Source: Desarmillaria ectypa (lineage: Eukaryota; Basidiomycota; Agaricomycetes; Agaricales; Physalacriaceae). Taken from it: a stretch of DNA of 64,000 nt. Shown here in pieces: positions 8,564 to 18,300 of this stretch; positions within the stretch are counted from its first letter, which is position 1; the number at the start of each line of letters is the position of its first letter. Location: assembly GCA_030407005.1 (NCBI GenBank), contig JAUDYN010000016.1, forward strand, positions 84,015 through 148,014, written 5' to 3'. Made by a program: the position numbers and the translations under genes. The notes beneath the pieces are model-generated. The model ran no database searches. It saw nothing but the letters and a program-made list of their open reading frames with translations, and had not been told where the DNA came from.

Positions 8564-10076
8564 GGAGGAAGAGCCTCAATATAATACGTTAACCTACGAT
8601 ACAGGTTACTACGGAGGGATGGAATACCACCACCCTCAACACGAAATATATCCGAGTTACCCACCGGATACTCCGGTCGTAAGCCCACGACCACTTCCCG
8701 ACTCGCCCCCTCATCATAAGGCGCGTCACCAAGGATACCACCCTTATCAGGGTGGCAGTCTTCTCTTCGCAGGGGCGGGAGAAGAAATGGAAGCAGAAGG
8801 AACACCGACAGGAAGCGCCACCACAGGGGCGTCAAGGAATCCTGCCACGGCAGAAGAAACTCGGCAGCAGATGCGAACCGAGTTACAGGAGAAAGAGCGG
8901 CGCATAGCAGAGATGCGTAACGAGCTCGACAAGGAGGACACCGCCCGTAAGACACTGGCGGATTATCTCCGAGCCCAAGAGCGGGAGAAGGAGCCGGAAA
9001 GAGGAAGACCGCCAGGACCACCAAGAGGGTACCCGGGGTACAGGCCGGATCGATTTTCGATCCCAAGACCGCCCCCTGGTCAGGGACCACCTGACCCAAT
9101 CCCGAATCCGGTTGGGAATGCCGCTGCTGATGCCCCCTATCTGGGCATCAAGCCGACCCTCGTCAAGGTCCCCGCCCCGTTCAAAGGGGACCATGACGAC
9201 ATTGAACACTTCATAGGCGATTGCATCGCCTATTTTGAAGTGTTCAGACACTATTTCCAGGTGCCGTCGCACCTGGTACTATTTGCGACATCCCACTTCG
9301 AGGGTGCCGCCAAGGACTGGTGGGTCTACAAGAGACCTGAATACTGGGTAGGCGATGCCTTTGACGGCACCGCTGCCCATTTCCGATACCCCGACTGGGC
9401 CGACTTCATCGACCTAGTCACAAGACAATTCCGAGATCCGGCGATCGAGGAAATCCACGAGAAGCGCATGTTCGACCTGCGCATGGGAGCACAGCCCGCC
9501 TCCCACTACTTCCAGAAGCTGGAAGAAGAAGCAAAGCTAGCAGGCTGGAGATCCGACGAAGCGGAAAGAGGCGCGATGGTAAAGGCGGTACGACTAGGAG
9601 TTCCTAGTTCGTACACTACCTTTATCTCAAATATGGGAGTGAGCATTCCGCGCTCATACCCAGAGTGGAAGGAACGCATTCTTCGAATGTATGAAGAGAG
9701 ACAGCAGAAGTGGGTCTTTGACCAGACCACAAGTACGCCACGGGACGGCCAGAAGCAGGGCCCGCGTCCCCAACAACAGCAACCCAGCGGCAAGAACACC
9801 GCTGGGGTGACAAGTCCCTCGGCTCCAAAACCGAGTGCTGGGAGTGGAGGGGCCGGTCGCGATGCTGGAACCGGTAAGTGGACGATGTACGGAGGGGCAG
9901 GGAAGCCCATGGACATAGACCGACAACGAGCGGAGGGGCGCTGTTTCAGGTGCGACCAAAAGGGTCACCTGAGCAGAGATTGCCCTACAAGAAAAGAGAA
10001 GAACGTAGTGAGATATGTGGGGCCCACTGACACAGTGGTGCCAAGCACCTCCAAGATAGAAGAGGTAAAAGAGTAG
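7713..10076 (+). CDS. gag: Z Gag polyprotein (capsid and nucleocapsid)
   Basis: 787-codon ORF. The first approximately 280 residues overlap ORF1 and are Pro/Ser/Thr-rich, so the true start may be further in (MEYHHPQHEIYP, about 8622). A coiled-coil-like Glu/Arg stretch (EKERRIAEMRNELDKED, about 8890-8940) precedes the retrotransposon capsid region (PAPFKGDHDDIEHFIGDC; EGAAKDWWVYKRP; QKLEEEAKLAGWRSD). The C-terminus holds one CCHC knuckle (CFRCDQKGHLSRDC, about 9950-9990), which binds RNA. Gag forms the virus-like particle in the cytoplasm. The stop TAG (10074-10076) runs into a strong hairpin, and pol lies in the -1 frame. Y has a matching gag on the minus strand. Confidence 0.88.
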   Translation: MPETLSPITREPSSSGAGWNDPPLQWSNQHSIPRRPRNTRGTYGLMGMNPRPHTPVPPLVQEPPPLAHLGEGLTPRRPTATATADPTPADPMNPDTPTIPAWIGPTPTAPGAVSGGQARKSSPSPPSPSLKSPMTSPTTASSETTPRPLPRPPMIPSTPMGSITRGQNSPTTIGEYSVPTGPQHGKFDEGTSKPKTSGKNPEWKWMSGLPLTGATPSGYQWKALATPGPSSSITGFAPIATSQSSDPQQGIIFQGYYPGPHRSNESWTGPSSISGGWRWHEKIEEEEPQYNTLTYDTGYYGGMEYHHPQHEIYPSYPPDTPVVSPRPLPDSPPHHKARHQGYHPYQGGSLLFAGAGEEMEAEGTPTGSATTGASRNPATAEETRQQMRTELQEKERRIAEMRNELDKEDTARKTLADYLRAQEREKEPERGRPPGPPRGYPGYRPDRFSIPRPPPGQGPPDPIPNPVGNAAADAPYLGIKPTLVKVPAPFKGDHDDIEHFIGDCIAYFEVFRHYFQVPSHLVLFATSHFEGAAKDWWVYKRPEYWVGDAFDGTAAHFRYPDWADFIDLVTRQFRDPAIEEIHEKRMFDLRMGAQPASHYFQKLEEEAKLAGWRSDEAERGAMVKAVRLGVPSSYTTFISNMGVSIPRSYPEWKERILRMYEERQQKWVFDQTTSTPRDGQKQGPRPQQQQPSGKNTAGVTSPSAPKPSAGSGGAGRDAGTGKWTMYGGAGKPMDIDRQRAEGRCFRCDQKGHLSRDCPTRKEKNVVRYVGPTDTVVPSTSKIEEVKE

Positions 10077-10109
10077 GGCGTCAAGGGTTCGATTCCCCTT
10101 GCACGCCCA
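10074..10109 (+). promoter_or_regulatory. tRNA acceptor/T-arm-like hairpin at the gag-pol junction
   Basis: The gag stop TAG runs straight into a 12-13 bp hairpin. GGGCGTC (10076-10082) and AAGGG (10083-10087) pair with CCCTT (10096-10100), G10101 and ACGCCC (10103-10108); C10102 is bulged and the 8-nt loop is TTCGATTC. It resembles a tRNA minihelix and contains an exact Pol III B-box (GGTTCGATTCC, 10086-10096). Y has the same fold (17206-17238, minus strand) with a different outer stem, GGTTGA/TCAACC. The pol frame (-1) is open from 10031, giving a 46-nt overlap with gag; AAAAGAG at 10067-10073 is a possible slip site, but it is close to the stem. Confidence 0.75.
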
Positions 10110-10120
10110 AGTCTCAAGGT

Positions 10121-13100
10121 GTGTCCTCGGCTGCCGCGGGTCGGACTAATTACTATGAAAACAGAACATTATCTAAGAAAAATATATCAATGACTTCACT
10201 GAAGCCGAAGACCAAGAAAGAATCATCAAAAAAAAACAACAGGTACGTCATACTACTAGAAGACGCTGACACCAATATCTGTAGTGACCAATCCCGAACC
10301 TCCGACGAACTGGAGCGGGACTTGCCAAGTGGTGCTGGCGCCGCAACAAAGTCCAACGAGCAGTGCTCACCGGATACACCGCTGAGCGCACAGCGACGAG
10401 CAGGGACCAGTAGGCAGGACTCCTCCGGGACTTCCAGAAGTCCGACCGTCCCAGTACCCGCTTCGAGCAGCGGGGCAAGCTCACCAGTTCTGCCAGGGTC
10501 GGCAGAGGACCAGGACAGTGCCTCTAACCAAGGCCAGGCTTTACCCAGACGAACTGGTCCGGGGAGTGGAAAACTTGACGAAGCTGAGTACCAAACCGGG
10601 CCAGCAAGTTGCAGGGTTGACAACCGTGCGAAGGTCGCCTTAGGCACTAGCTGGGAGTCAATGACCAAGGAATTTCAAACTCCGTCGCAAGTGGTGCCGG
10701 CCGAGGAAAAGGGACAGGATCCCGCTAGCGCCCAGGCGGTAAAAAGGGGGCATTTCAGCAGGACTACCGTCGTTGAGGTACCCGATGAAGAAGACGATAC
10801 GGCATTCAGGATGTGGCAAAACAGTCAATCCAAAGCCGGTACTCCGATATGCAGAACACCGGAAAACCAGAAACTCGACCTTCCGAATACACAGGGAAGC
10901 GTCGAAACCGACACCTACCTTAACAAGGGGGTATCAATCGCTTTCGAATGCACGGGAAAGCCGGAAAAGTCTTCTGAATGTAACGAGAAGCAAGATGAAT
11001 TCCAATGGTTCAGACCATTTGGAATTGACTGGACGATGCGTGCCATACGCGACTCCAAGAACTTGGCAAATGCCAAGGCAGTACTCTCCATTTGGGTACA
11101 TCCCAAACGACTTGGGGAAATTGACGACAAGCTCATTCAAAGCTTACAGATGGGAGGGAGCATTGCCCGGGAACAGCTCTATGAATTACACGAACCCATT
11201 CGTTATATTCGTGGCACCAAGAACTTCGGTCGAGACTTCTTGGTAGACATCCAACTTTCCCCATGTACCGGGAAAAAAGTATTGACAACCCAAGCGTTGT
11301 TGGATAGTGGTTGCACGGGCAGCTCTATCAACCGAACATATGTCCAACAACACCAGTTGGACACCAGGAAGGCCGCAGCCCCTATACCGGTTTATAATGC
11401 CGATGGAACGCGCAACAAAGCAGGGGATGTCACCGAGTTTGTAGAACTACGAATGACAATTGGAGGACATAGTGAACATATTGACCTCGCAGTCACCGAC
11501 TTAGGTTCCAAAACCGTATATTTGGGACATGACTGGCTTAAACGCCACAACCCTTTCGTCAACTGGAAGGCGGGAACCCTGACATTCGGAAGATGCCATT
11601 GTGTTCAGAACCATTTCACCCTGCCAGACGCAGATGAAGAAGACCGATGGGACGAAGAGCTCGAAGAAGGAGAAAGTATTCTTGCCGTCAATATGCAAGA
11701 AGAAATCATCCTTCGTGCCGTCCATCATGTGAATGAGTTAGCAGCTGCAGCTAATGCTGAGAAACCAAAGCAGACATTCGAGGAGCTCGTACCTCCTCAG
11801 TATCAAAGCTTTAAAGATTTATTCTCTAAAGAAAGCTTTGACGAGTTACCAGAACGAAGAACCTGGGATCATGCCATCGAGTTGATCCCCAACGCAAAGT
11901 CTACCTTAGATTGCAAGGTATACCCGCTCAATCGCAATGAGCAGGAACAATTGGATAAATTCTTAAATGAGAATTTAGACTCAGGACGCATCCGTCCCTC
12001 GAAATCCCCATTCGCCTCTCCCTTTTTCTTTGTCAAAAAAAAGGATGGCTCTCTACAACCAGTCCAGGACTATCGAAAACTGAATGAAATGACGATAAAG
12101 AATCGTTATCCCCTTCCACTCATCTCCGAGCTTATCGATAAATTACGAGGAGCCAAATACTTCTCCAAACTAGATGTACAATGGGGTTACAACAATGTCC
12201 GTATTCGAGACGGAGACGAAGAAAAAGCCGCGTTCAGAACTAATCGAGGGCTCTTTGAACCCACGGTAATGTTCTTCGGGCTCACCAATTCACCAGCTAC
12301 CTTTCAGTGGATGATGAACGACATATTCAAGGATTTGATCGCCGGAGGAAAGGCCACCATTTACCTCGACGACATACTTATCTTCACAAAATCCTTGACA
12401 GAACACCAGAACATAGTACGACAAGTACTCCAGCGACTTCAAGAAAACAAGTTGTTCCTCAAAGCCGAGAAATGTGAGTTTGAAGTACTCGAAACGGAAT
12501 ACCTTGGGGTTATCATAAGCGAAGATGCCATTCGCATGGACCCAATCAAGATAGCAGGAATAGCGGAATGGCCGACCCCAACGAAAAAGAAGGAACTACA
12601 ATCCTTTCTGGGATTCACGAACTTTTATCGAAAGTTCATCAAAGACTATTCCAAAATAGTCCGTCCCCTCACACAGTTGACCGGAAAAGTAGACTGGACC
12701 TGGGGATCAGAACAAGAACAGGCGTTTGATCAAATCAAGAAGCTGATAACGACAAACGTAGTTCTAACAATTCCTTCGGATGATGGAAAATTCCGAGTAG
12801 AAGCAGATGCGAGTGACGGAGCGATCGGCGCTGTACTCAGCCAAGAAAAAGAAGGCAAATGGAGACCCGTCGCCTTCATGTCCAAGGCGCTCACTGCTAC
12901 CAAGCGCAACTATGAGATCTACGACAAAGAATTGCTAGCCATCATGCTAGCGTTAGAAGAATGGCGCCATTATCTCATGGGCGCCAAAGAAACCATTGAG
13001 ATCTGGACCGACCACCAGAATCTCCAGTACTTCCGAAAACCCCAGAAGTTGAATCACCGACAAGCGCGATGGGTCACTCAACTGGCAGAATACCACTTTA

Positions 13101-14923
13101 TCCTTCAACATAAAGCTGGAACTGCTAATCAAAAAGCGGATCTTCTCAGTAGACGAGACGATCACGATCAGGGAAAAGAAGACAACAAAGACATTGTCGT
13201 TCTGTCCCCAGAACACTTCCGCGCCCTGATAATACCAACCACGGAAGAAAGAATCACGCGTATAAGAGACGCAACAAAGCAGAAGGAACAGTGGGACCAG
13301 GGGATTGAAAAATCCCTCAACCACGAAAGAGGAATCACACAGGAGAACGAAATCCTGTGGTACGATGGACGAGTCTATGTTCCTAACGACTCAATATTAC
13401 GCGGTGAGATCATTGCACAATTCCATGATCATATCACCGCTGGACATCCCAGAATCGCCAAAACCAAAGAACTCATACTCCGTGAGTATTGGTGGCCAAA
13501 GATGAAGAAGGACATAGAATCTTACATCAAAGGATGTGAGACTTGTCAAAGAACGAAGAGCGACACGCAGACCAAGGCTGCCCCTCTTCACCCCAATGCA
13601 ATTCCTGATATGCCATGGACACATATCTCAGTCGATATGATCACCGGACTCCCAGAGTCAGATGGATTTGACGCTCTACTAGTCATCGTAGACCGTTTCT
13701 CCAAAAACATCCTCTTGATTCCATGCAATGAGGAACTATCAGCAGAAGGATGGGCGTTAATCCTTCGCAACCAAGTATATGCGAAACATGGAATGCCGCA
13801 AGTGGTCATCTCTGACAGAGGACCCCAATTCGTCTCAGCATTCATGAAAGAACTATATCGAATGCTGAATATCACTCAAAACGCGTCTACGGCCTATCAT
13901 CCGCAGACAGACGGACAGACAGAGAGAGTCAATCAGGAGGTTGAAAAATATCTTCGAATCTTTGTCAACCATAGACAAACCGACTGGGTGGCATGGCTAC
14001 CACTTGCCAAGTTCGCCCACAACAACCGAGTTCACTCGGCCACGGGCAAAAGTCCCTTCATGGTCCTATATGGACGAAATCCCCGACTCATTCCTGAGTC
14101 AATACAGAAAACTGGTTTTGTCAACCCTACAGCCGTTGACTTTACGGAAACTATGGCCAAAGTCCATAAGGAGGTCCATGAAGCATTGGAAAAAGCGGCA
14201 ACACAAATGAAGGCGCAATATGACAAAAAGAAGCAGACTCAACGAGAGTACCGAATTGGAGACAAGGTATGGCTTGATACCGCCAACCTTCACCTTCCAC
14301 GACCAAAGAAAAAACTCGACGATAAACGAACAGGACCGTTCAAAATCGTTGAAAAGTCGGGAGCGACAGCATACAAACTGAAACTGCCACCCCACTGGAA
14401 AATCCATCCCCGATTCAATGAAAAACTGCTGACTCCATATGTCGCACCTTCATTTGCAAATCAAGAACAACCGCCTCCTCCTCCTCTGGATCTCATAGAC
14501 GGTCAAGAAGAGTACGAAATCGAAGAAGTCTTGGACTCACGCACCAGAAAAGTACGGTCCAAGCGAGGACAACCATCTAGGGAAGTCACAGACTACCTGG
14601 TCAAATGGAAAGGATGGACTCGTGAACACAATTCATGGGTTCGAGAAAATGAAATGAAGAATGCCTCGGAAGCAATCCAAGAGTATAAGGCAAACGTAAA
14701 CCGCGCCGTATATACTCCAAAAATCGCAACCAGGAAAATAGTGGTCAAAATACTGGACCACGAATATTCGGAACATGGCGACGTAGCCTACCTCGCCAAA
14801 AGAACAGATGGACATATCAAATGGATTATCAATCCAGACGAAGGAATATGGAAAAAGTTGATTGATCAGTACTGGATCAGTCAAATCGCAACACAAAACG
14901 ACACCCCTTTGGAAGAGCCTTAG
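10121..14923 (+). CDS. pol: Z Pol polyprotein: protease, reverse transcriptase, RNase H, integrase, chromodomain
   Basis: 1600 codons, uninterrupted. First ATG in frame is 10190; the frame is open from 10031, so a Gag-Pol fusion by -1 shift is likely. Domains by approximate residue from 10121: a variable Ser-rich N-terminus (1-370); aspartic protease (LLDSGCTGSSIN, about 393); reverse transcriptase (FSKLDVQWGYNNVRI; YLDDILIF, about 750); RNase H (FRVEADASDGAIG, about 893); integrase HHCC (HDHITAGH, GCETCQRT); integrase core ([35 protein letters not shown]); chromodomain (EYEIEEVLDS ... YLVKWKGW ... NSWV, about 1465-1510); and a C-terminal module (VVKILDHEY ... KWIINPDE ... LIDQYW) that looks chromo-like. 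The RT and integrase catalytic residues expected for the family are visible, so the element could be active. Chromodomains of this class bind methylated histone H3 and guide insertion. Confidence 0.95.
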   Translation: MSSAAAGRTNYYENRTLSKKNISMTSLKPKTKKESSKKNNRYVILLEDADTNICSDQSRTSDELERDLPSGAGAATKSNEQCSPDTPLSAQRRAGTSRQDSSGTSRSPTVPVPASSSGASSPVLPGSAEDQDSASNQGQALPRRTGPGSGKLDEAEYQTGPASCRVDNRAKVALGTSWESMTKEFQTPSQVVPAEEKGQDPASAQAVKRGHFSRTTVVEVPDEEDDTAFRMWQNSQSKAGTPICRTPENQKLDLPNTQGSVETDTYLNKGVSIAFECTGKPEKSSECNEKQDEFQWFRPFGIDWTMRAIRDSKNLANAKAVLSIWVHPKRLGEIDDKLIQSLQMGGSIAREQLYELHEPIRYIRGTKNFGRDFLVDIQLSPCTGKKVLTTQALLDSGCTGSSINRTYVQQHQLDTRKAAAPIPVYNADGTRNKAGDVTEFVELRMTIGGHSEHIDLAVTDLGSKTVYLGHDWLKRHNPFVNWKAGTLTFGRCHCVQNHFTLPDADEEDRWDEELEEGESILAVNMQEEIILRAVHHVNELAAAANAEKPKQTFEELVPPQYQSFKDLFSKESFDELPERRTWDHAIELIPNAKSTLDCKVYPLNRNEQEQLDKFLNENLDSGRIRPSKSPFASPFFFVKKKDGSLQPVQDYRKLNEMTIKNRYPLPLISELIDKLRGAKYFSKLDVQWGYNNVRIRDGDEEKAAFRTNRGLFEPTVMFFGLTNSPATFQWMMNDIFKDLIAGGKATIYLDDILIFTKSLTEHQNIVRQVLQRLQENKLFLKAEKCEFEVLETEYLGVIISEDAIRMDPIKIAGIAEWPTPTKKKELQSFLGFTNFYRKFIKDYSKIVRPLTQLTGKVDWTWGSEQEQAFDQIKKLITTNVVLTIPSDDGKFRVEADASDGAIGAVLSQEKEGKWRPVAFMSKALTATKRNYEIYDKELLAIMLALEEWRHYLMGAKETIEIWTDHQNLQYFRKPQKLNHRQARWVTQLAEYHFILQHKAGTANQKADLLSRRDDHDQGKEDNKDIVVLSPEHFRALIIPTTEERITRIRDATKQKEQWDQGIEKSLNHERGITQENEILWYDGRVYVPNDSILRGEIIAQFHDHITAGHPRIAKTKELILREYWWPKMKKDIESYIKGCETCQRTKSDTQTKAAPLHPNAIPDMPWTHISVDMITGLPESDGFDALLVIVDRFSKNILLIPCNEELSAEGWALILRNQVYAKHGMPQVVISDRGPQFVSAFMKELYRMLNITQNASTAYHPQTDGQTERVNQEVEKYLRIFVNHRQTDWVAWLPLAKFAHNNRVHSATGKSPFMVLYGRNPRLIPESIQKTGFVNPTAVDFTETMAKVHKEVHEALEKAATQMKAQYDKKKQTQREYRIGDKVWLDTANLHLPRPKKKLDDKRTGPFKIVEKSGATAYKLKLPPHWKIHPRFNEKLLTPYVAPSFANQEQPPPPPLDLIDGQEEYEIEEVLDSRTRKVRSKRGQPSREVTDYLVKWKGWTREHNSWVRENEMKNASEAIQEYKANVNRAVYTPKIATRKIVVKILDHEYSEHGDVAYLAKRTDGHIKWIINPDEGIWKKLIDQYWISQIATQNDTPLEEP

Positions 14924-14955
14924 CAGTCGGGACGACTGCTTTAACAAGGGGGTAA
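14922..14955 (+). promoter_or_regulatory. pol-stop hairpin and polypurine tract of Z
   Basis: AGCAGTC/GACTGCT stem (14922-14940, loop GGGAC) starts inside the TAG stop. The polypurine tract AACAAGGGGGTAA (14943-14955) ends at the LTR. Confidence 0.8.
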
Positions 14956-15377
14956 TGTTACGATTTTTCCTTATCTTATCTTATCCGAGTCATATCCATG
15001 ACTCATCCATCTAATCTAGTCCAGAAACCGACTCGTATCCAGATATTCGCCGACGACCACCCTCTTTCTCACCATCTGTCACCCTAGACGACTATCATTG
15101 GTTCTATGATCCTCCCGGATCGTCCTACTTCAACACCGTTTGTGCATGGACCATAGCGTTTCATCTAAATATAACGCCATAGGAATACTATATAAACAGA
15201 GTATATTAGACCATTGTACTCTATCTCTTGTTTTAATTAACACTATAAACTCCTTACTCGCACTACACTAAAGACTATTAGCGTAGTTCTCTCACTTGGG
15301 TGATCGTTCGAACGCGTAACGGCCCAGAGAGGATCAGCTGACGGTCCCAAGTCACGTGCCCAAGGCGGTGCCTAACA
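14956..15377 (+). repeat. 3' LTR of element Z (422 bp)
   Basis: Same length as the 5' LTR with two differences (99.5% identity). Followed by the target-site duplication AAATT (15378-15382). Confidence 0.97.
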
Positions 15378-15382
15378 AAATT

Positions 15383-18300
15383 CATCCCGACTCCAAGTTC
15401 TCATCTAAGAACTTGTCAAGTTGTTCTTGTTTGTTGCAGTTGAGCAGGTAGACTTTGCAGTCTAGGGTGGATTTTGCATTAGGGATTAGTTTGATAGCAT
15501 GGTCTCAGGGGTTTTGGGTGGGAAGTTTGTCAAAGCTGTCTTTAGAGAATAGATCCCTAAAGCTCTGGTACTGGGGAGGTACTAGCTCCTTGAAGGTTTT
15601 CTTTCCTTTTTGGCATTGACAGCCGTGGCTAGCTCATTTGCATGATGGACACCTTGAATGATGAGTTCTTCTTGCATATTAACTGTGAGGATAGTTTCAC
15701 CATCCTCCAGTTCTTCATCCCACCAGTCTTCATTGTCTGAGTCAGAGAGTGGGAATGGATTTTTTATGCATTGGCAACATGCAAAAATCATTGATTCGGT
15801 CTTCCAGTTGATTACCAGATTGTGGCGTTTAAGCCAATCATGACCTAAGTAGACAGTTTTAGAGCCCAATTCTGTGACTGCTAGGTCAATTCATTTGGTA
15901 TGACTGCGAATGGTCATTTGGAGTTCTATGAACTCAGTAATATCACCCACCTTGTTGTGGGTGCCATCTGCATTGTACACAGGAATTGGAGCAGCACCTT
16001 TTTGGGTGTCTAGTGCATGCTGTTGAACATAGGATCGATTGATAGAGCTGCCAGTGCAGCCACTATCAAGTAACACCTTGGTAGCCAAGGCTTTCTTCCC
16101 TGTACAAGGGGCCAACTGTATGTCCACCAGGAAGTCCCATCTGAAACTTTTGGTACTGCAGATATACTGAATTGGTTCATGGAGTTTGTAGAGCTGTTCT
16201 CGAGCTTGGCTCTCTCCAGTCTTTAAGCTTGTGGCAAGCTCATCAGTTATCTCTCCAAGTCATTTGGGATGGACCCATGTGGAAAGAGCAGCTTTGGCAA
16301 TTGCCAAATTCTTGGTGGTATGGATGGTTTATAGAGTCCAGTCAACTCCAAAGGGCTTATACCACATGTGATCAGGTACCCTTGTGACTGATGGGATTTC
16401 AGGGTTTGGTACCCCCTTGTTAGGGAGTGATTCAGGATTGTCAGTCATTCCATTGTAGGAAGGTGGTGTCATCTTCTTCATCAGGTACTTTGATGATGGT
16501 GGTGGTTCTGTTGGAATGCCTCCTTTTTACCACCTGGGCATTAGCAGCTTCCTCCTGTTCTTTGGCCTGCACCTGCACCTTCAGGATGGTGATGACCCAG
16601 TCATTCTCACAGCTGTTGACATGGTCATCAGGCACAGGTTCCCTTGCAGATACAGTATATGTCATTGCCAAGGGATCAACTATGCCCTTCACTCAGGACA
16701 AGTTGGACCAGGAGTGATCACCTTCCATCCAGTCAGTGCACACATCATCAAGAGGATGGTGTGCCTGTGCCCACAGAGGTTCTTCAGTTCCTTGGGCCTT
16801 GGCTTGGTGAGCCATTGGTTTTCCCACCAACCCTGGCAAAGTATGGCTTTGCTCCCTAAATGGGGGCCCAAGGGTGTTTGGCTTCAGAGGCCTGAGGGCA
16901 TCCCATCTACTTGCCCCAGCCCACAGTTTTACCTGCATATCTGGTGCACTCAGGAGTGCATTGGACTTTGAGGTAATGTCAGCACCACCTGACACTACAG
17001 CCACTTTGTCAGGGGCTTGGGAGTTACTATAGATAGTTGTGTCAGCACATTCTAGGAGTGTGATGTAACTATTTTTGTTTGATTCTTTGGCAATTCCTGG
17101 CTTCAGGATTTCTAACAAAGTCATATTTTGGTGCATAGGTAAATGTCTGTTTGCATATATTTTAGTCCAACCTGCAGATACCAAGGACTCACTGGTTGAG
17201 GCATTGGTTGAGCAAGGGGAATCAAACCCTTGTCAACCTAATCTTTTGCCTCTTCAATCTTGGCCATAGGTAGCACTACTTTATTAGTGGGCCCTACTGA
17301 CCAAATGTCTTTGAACTCCTTTCTCTTGGGACAATCTTTCACCATATGACCCTTCTCATTACACTGGAAACAGTGACCTCTCACTTTTCATCAGTCAATT
17401 TCTATCAGCTGTCCCATTCCCCTGTATGTTGTCCATTAGCCCATTCCCGAATCCCAACTGGGACCAGTATTGGCAGTTGACTTTGGGGTCAAGGAACTTG
17501 TCACCCCAGCAGTGGCTTTGCCACTGGGCTGTTGTTGGGGGTGGGAATCTTTCTTCTGTCCCTCCTGAGGGGCTCTGGTGGTTTGGTCAAAGACCTACTT
17601 GTGCTGTCATTCTTTGTACATGTGCAGGATTTGCTCTTTCCATTCTGGATAAGTGCAGGGAATATTAATGCCCATGTTGGAAATGAACATCATATAAGAG
17701 GAGGGGACTCCTAGTCATACAGCTTTGACCATAGTGCTGTGATCATTTTCATCTGACCTATGACCTGCTAACTTTGCTTCTTCTTTCAGTTTCTGGAAGT
17801 AGTGGGAAGCTGGTTGTGTTCCCATGCACAGGTTGAACATGTGTTTTTCATGGACCTCTTTGATTGTGGGGTCCCTGAATTGTCAAGATACCATATTGAC
17901 AAAGTCCTCCCAGGAGGGGTATTGGAAGTGGACAGTGGTGCCATCCCATGCATCGCCAACCCAGAATGTGGGTCTCTTATAGACCCACCAATCCTTGGCA
18001 GCCCCCTTGAAGTGGGAGGTCACAAATAGTACTAGGTGCAATGGCACCTGGAAGTAATGCCTGAACACTTCGAAGTAGGTGATGCAATCACCTATGAAGC
18101 ATTCAATGTCATTGTGCTCCCCTTTGAATGGCTTTGGGGGCTGGACCAGGATGGGTTTGATACCCATATAAGGTGGATTGTCAGGGGCATTCCCAACAGG
18201 ATTCAGTATAGAGTCAGGTGGTCCCTTCCCTGGAGGCAGCCTTGGGATTGAGAACCAATCTGGTCATAAGGTGGGTGGACCTCATGGCGGTTCCATCAGC

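Larger units (their letters stand above)
6892..15382 (+). mobile_element. Complete LTR retrotransposon Z (Ty3/gypsy chromovirus) with target-site duplications
   Basis: Full element: TSD, LTR, self-priming site, ORF0, ORF1/gag, pol, hairpin, polypurine tract, LTR, TSD. It is inserted in the minus-strand RT of element Y. Intact pol, near-identical LTRs and high CpG content mark it as the youngest insertion in the window. Confidence 0.95.

Noticed and set aside
9950..10076. A clean -1 slippery heptamer at the gag end
   Set aside because: AAAAGAG (10067-10073) allows P-site but poor A-site re-pairing and is only about 2 nt from the stem, shorter than usual spacing. I therefore do not claim the recoding mechanism, only the -1 overlap and hairpin.
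10076..10109. A true tRNA gene at the gag-pol junction
   Set aside because: Only acceptor-like and T-arm-like parts exist; there is no D-arm, anticodon arm or A-box between them. It is better described as a hairpin.
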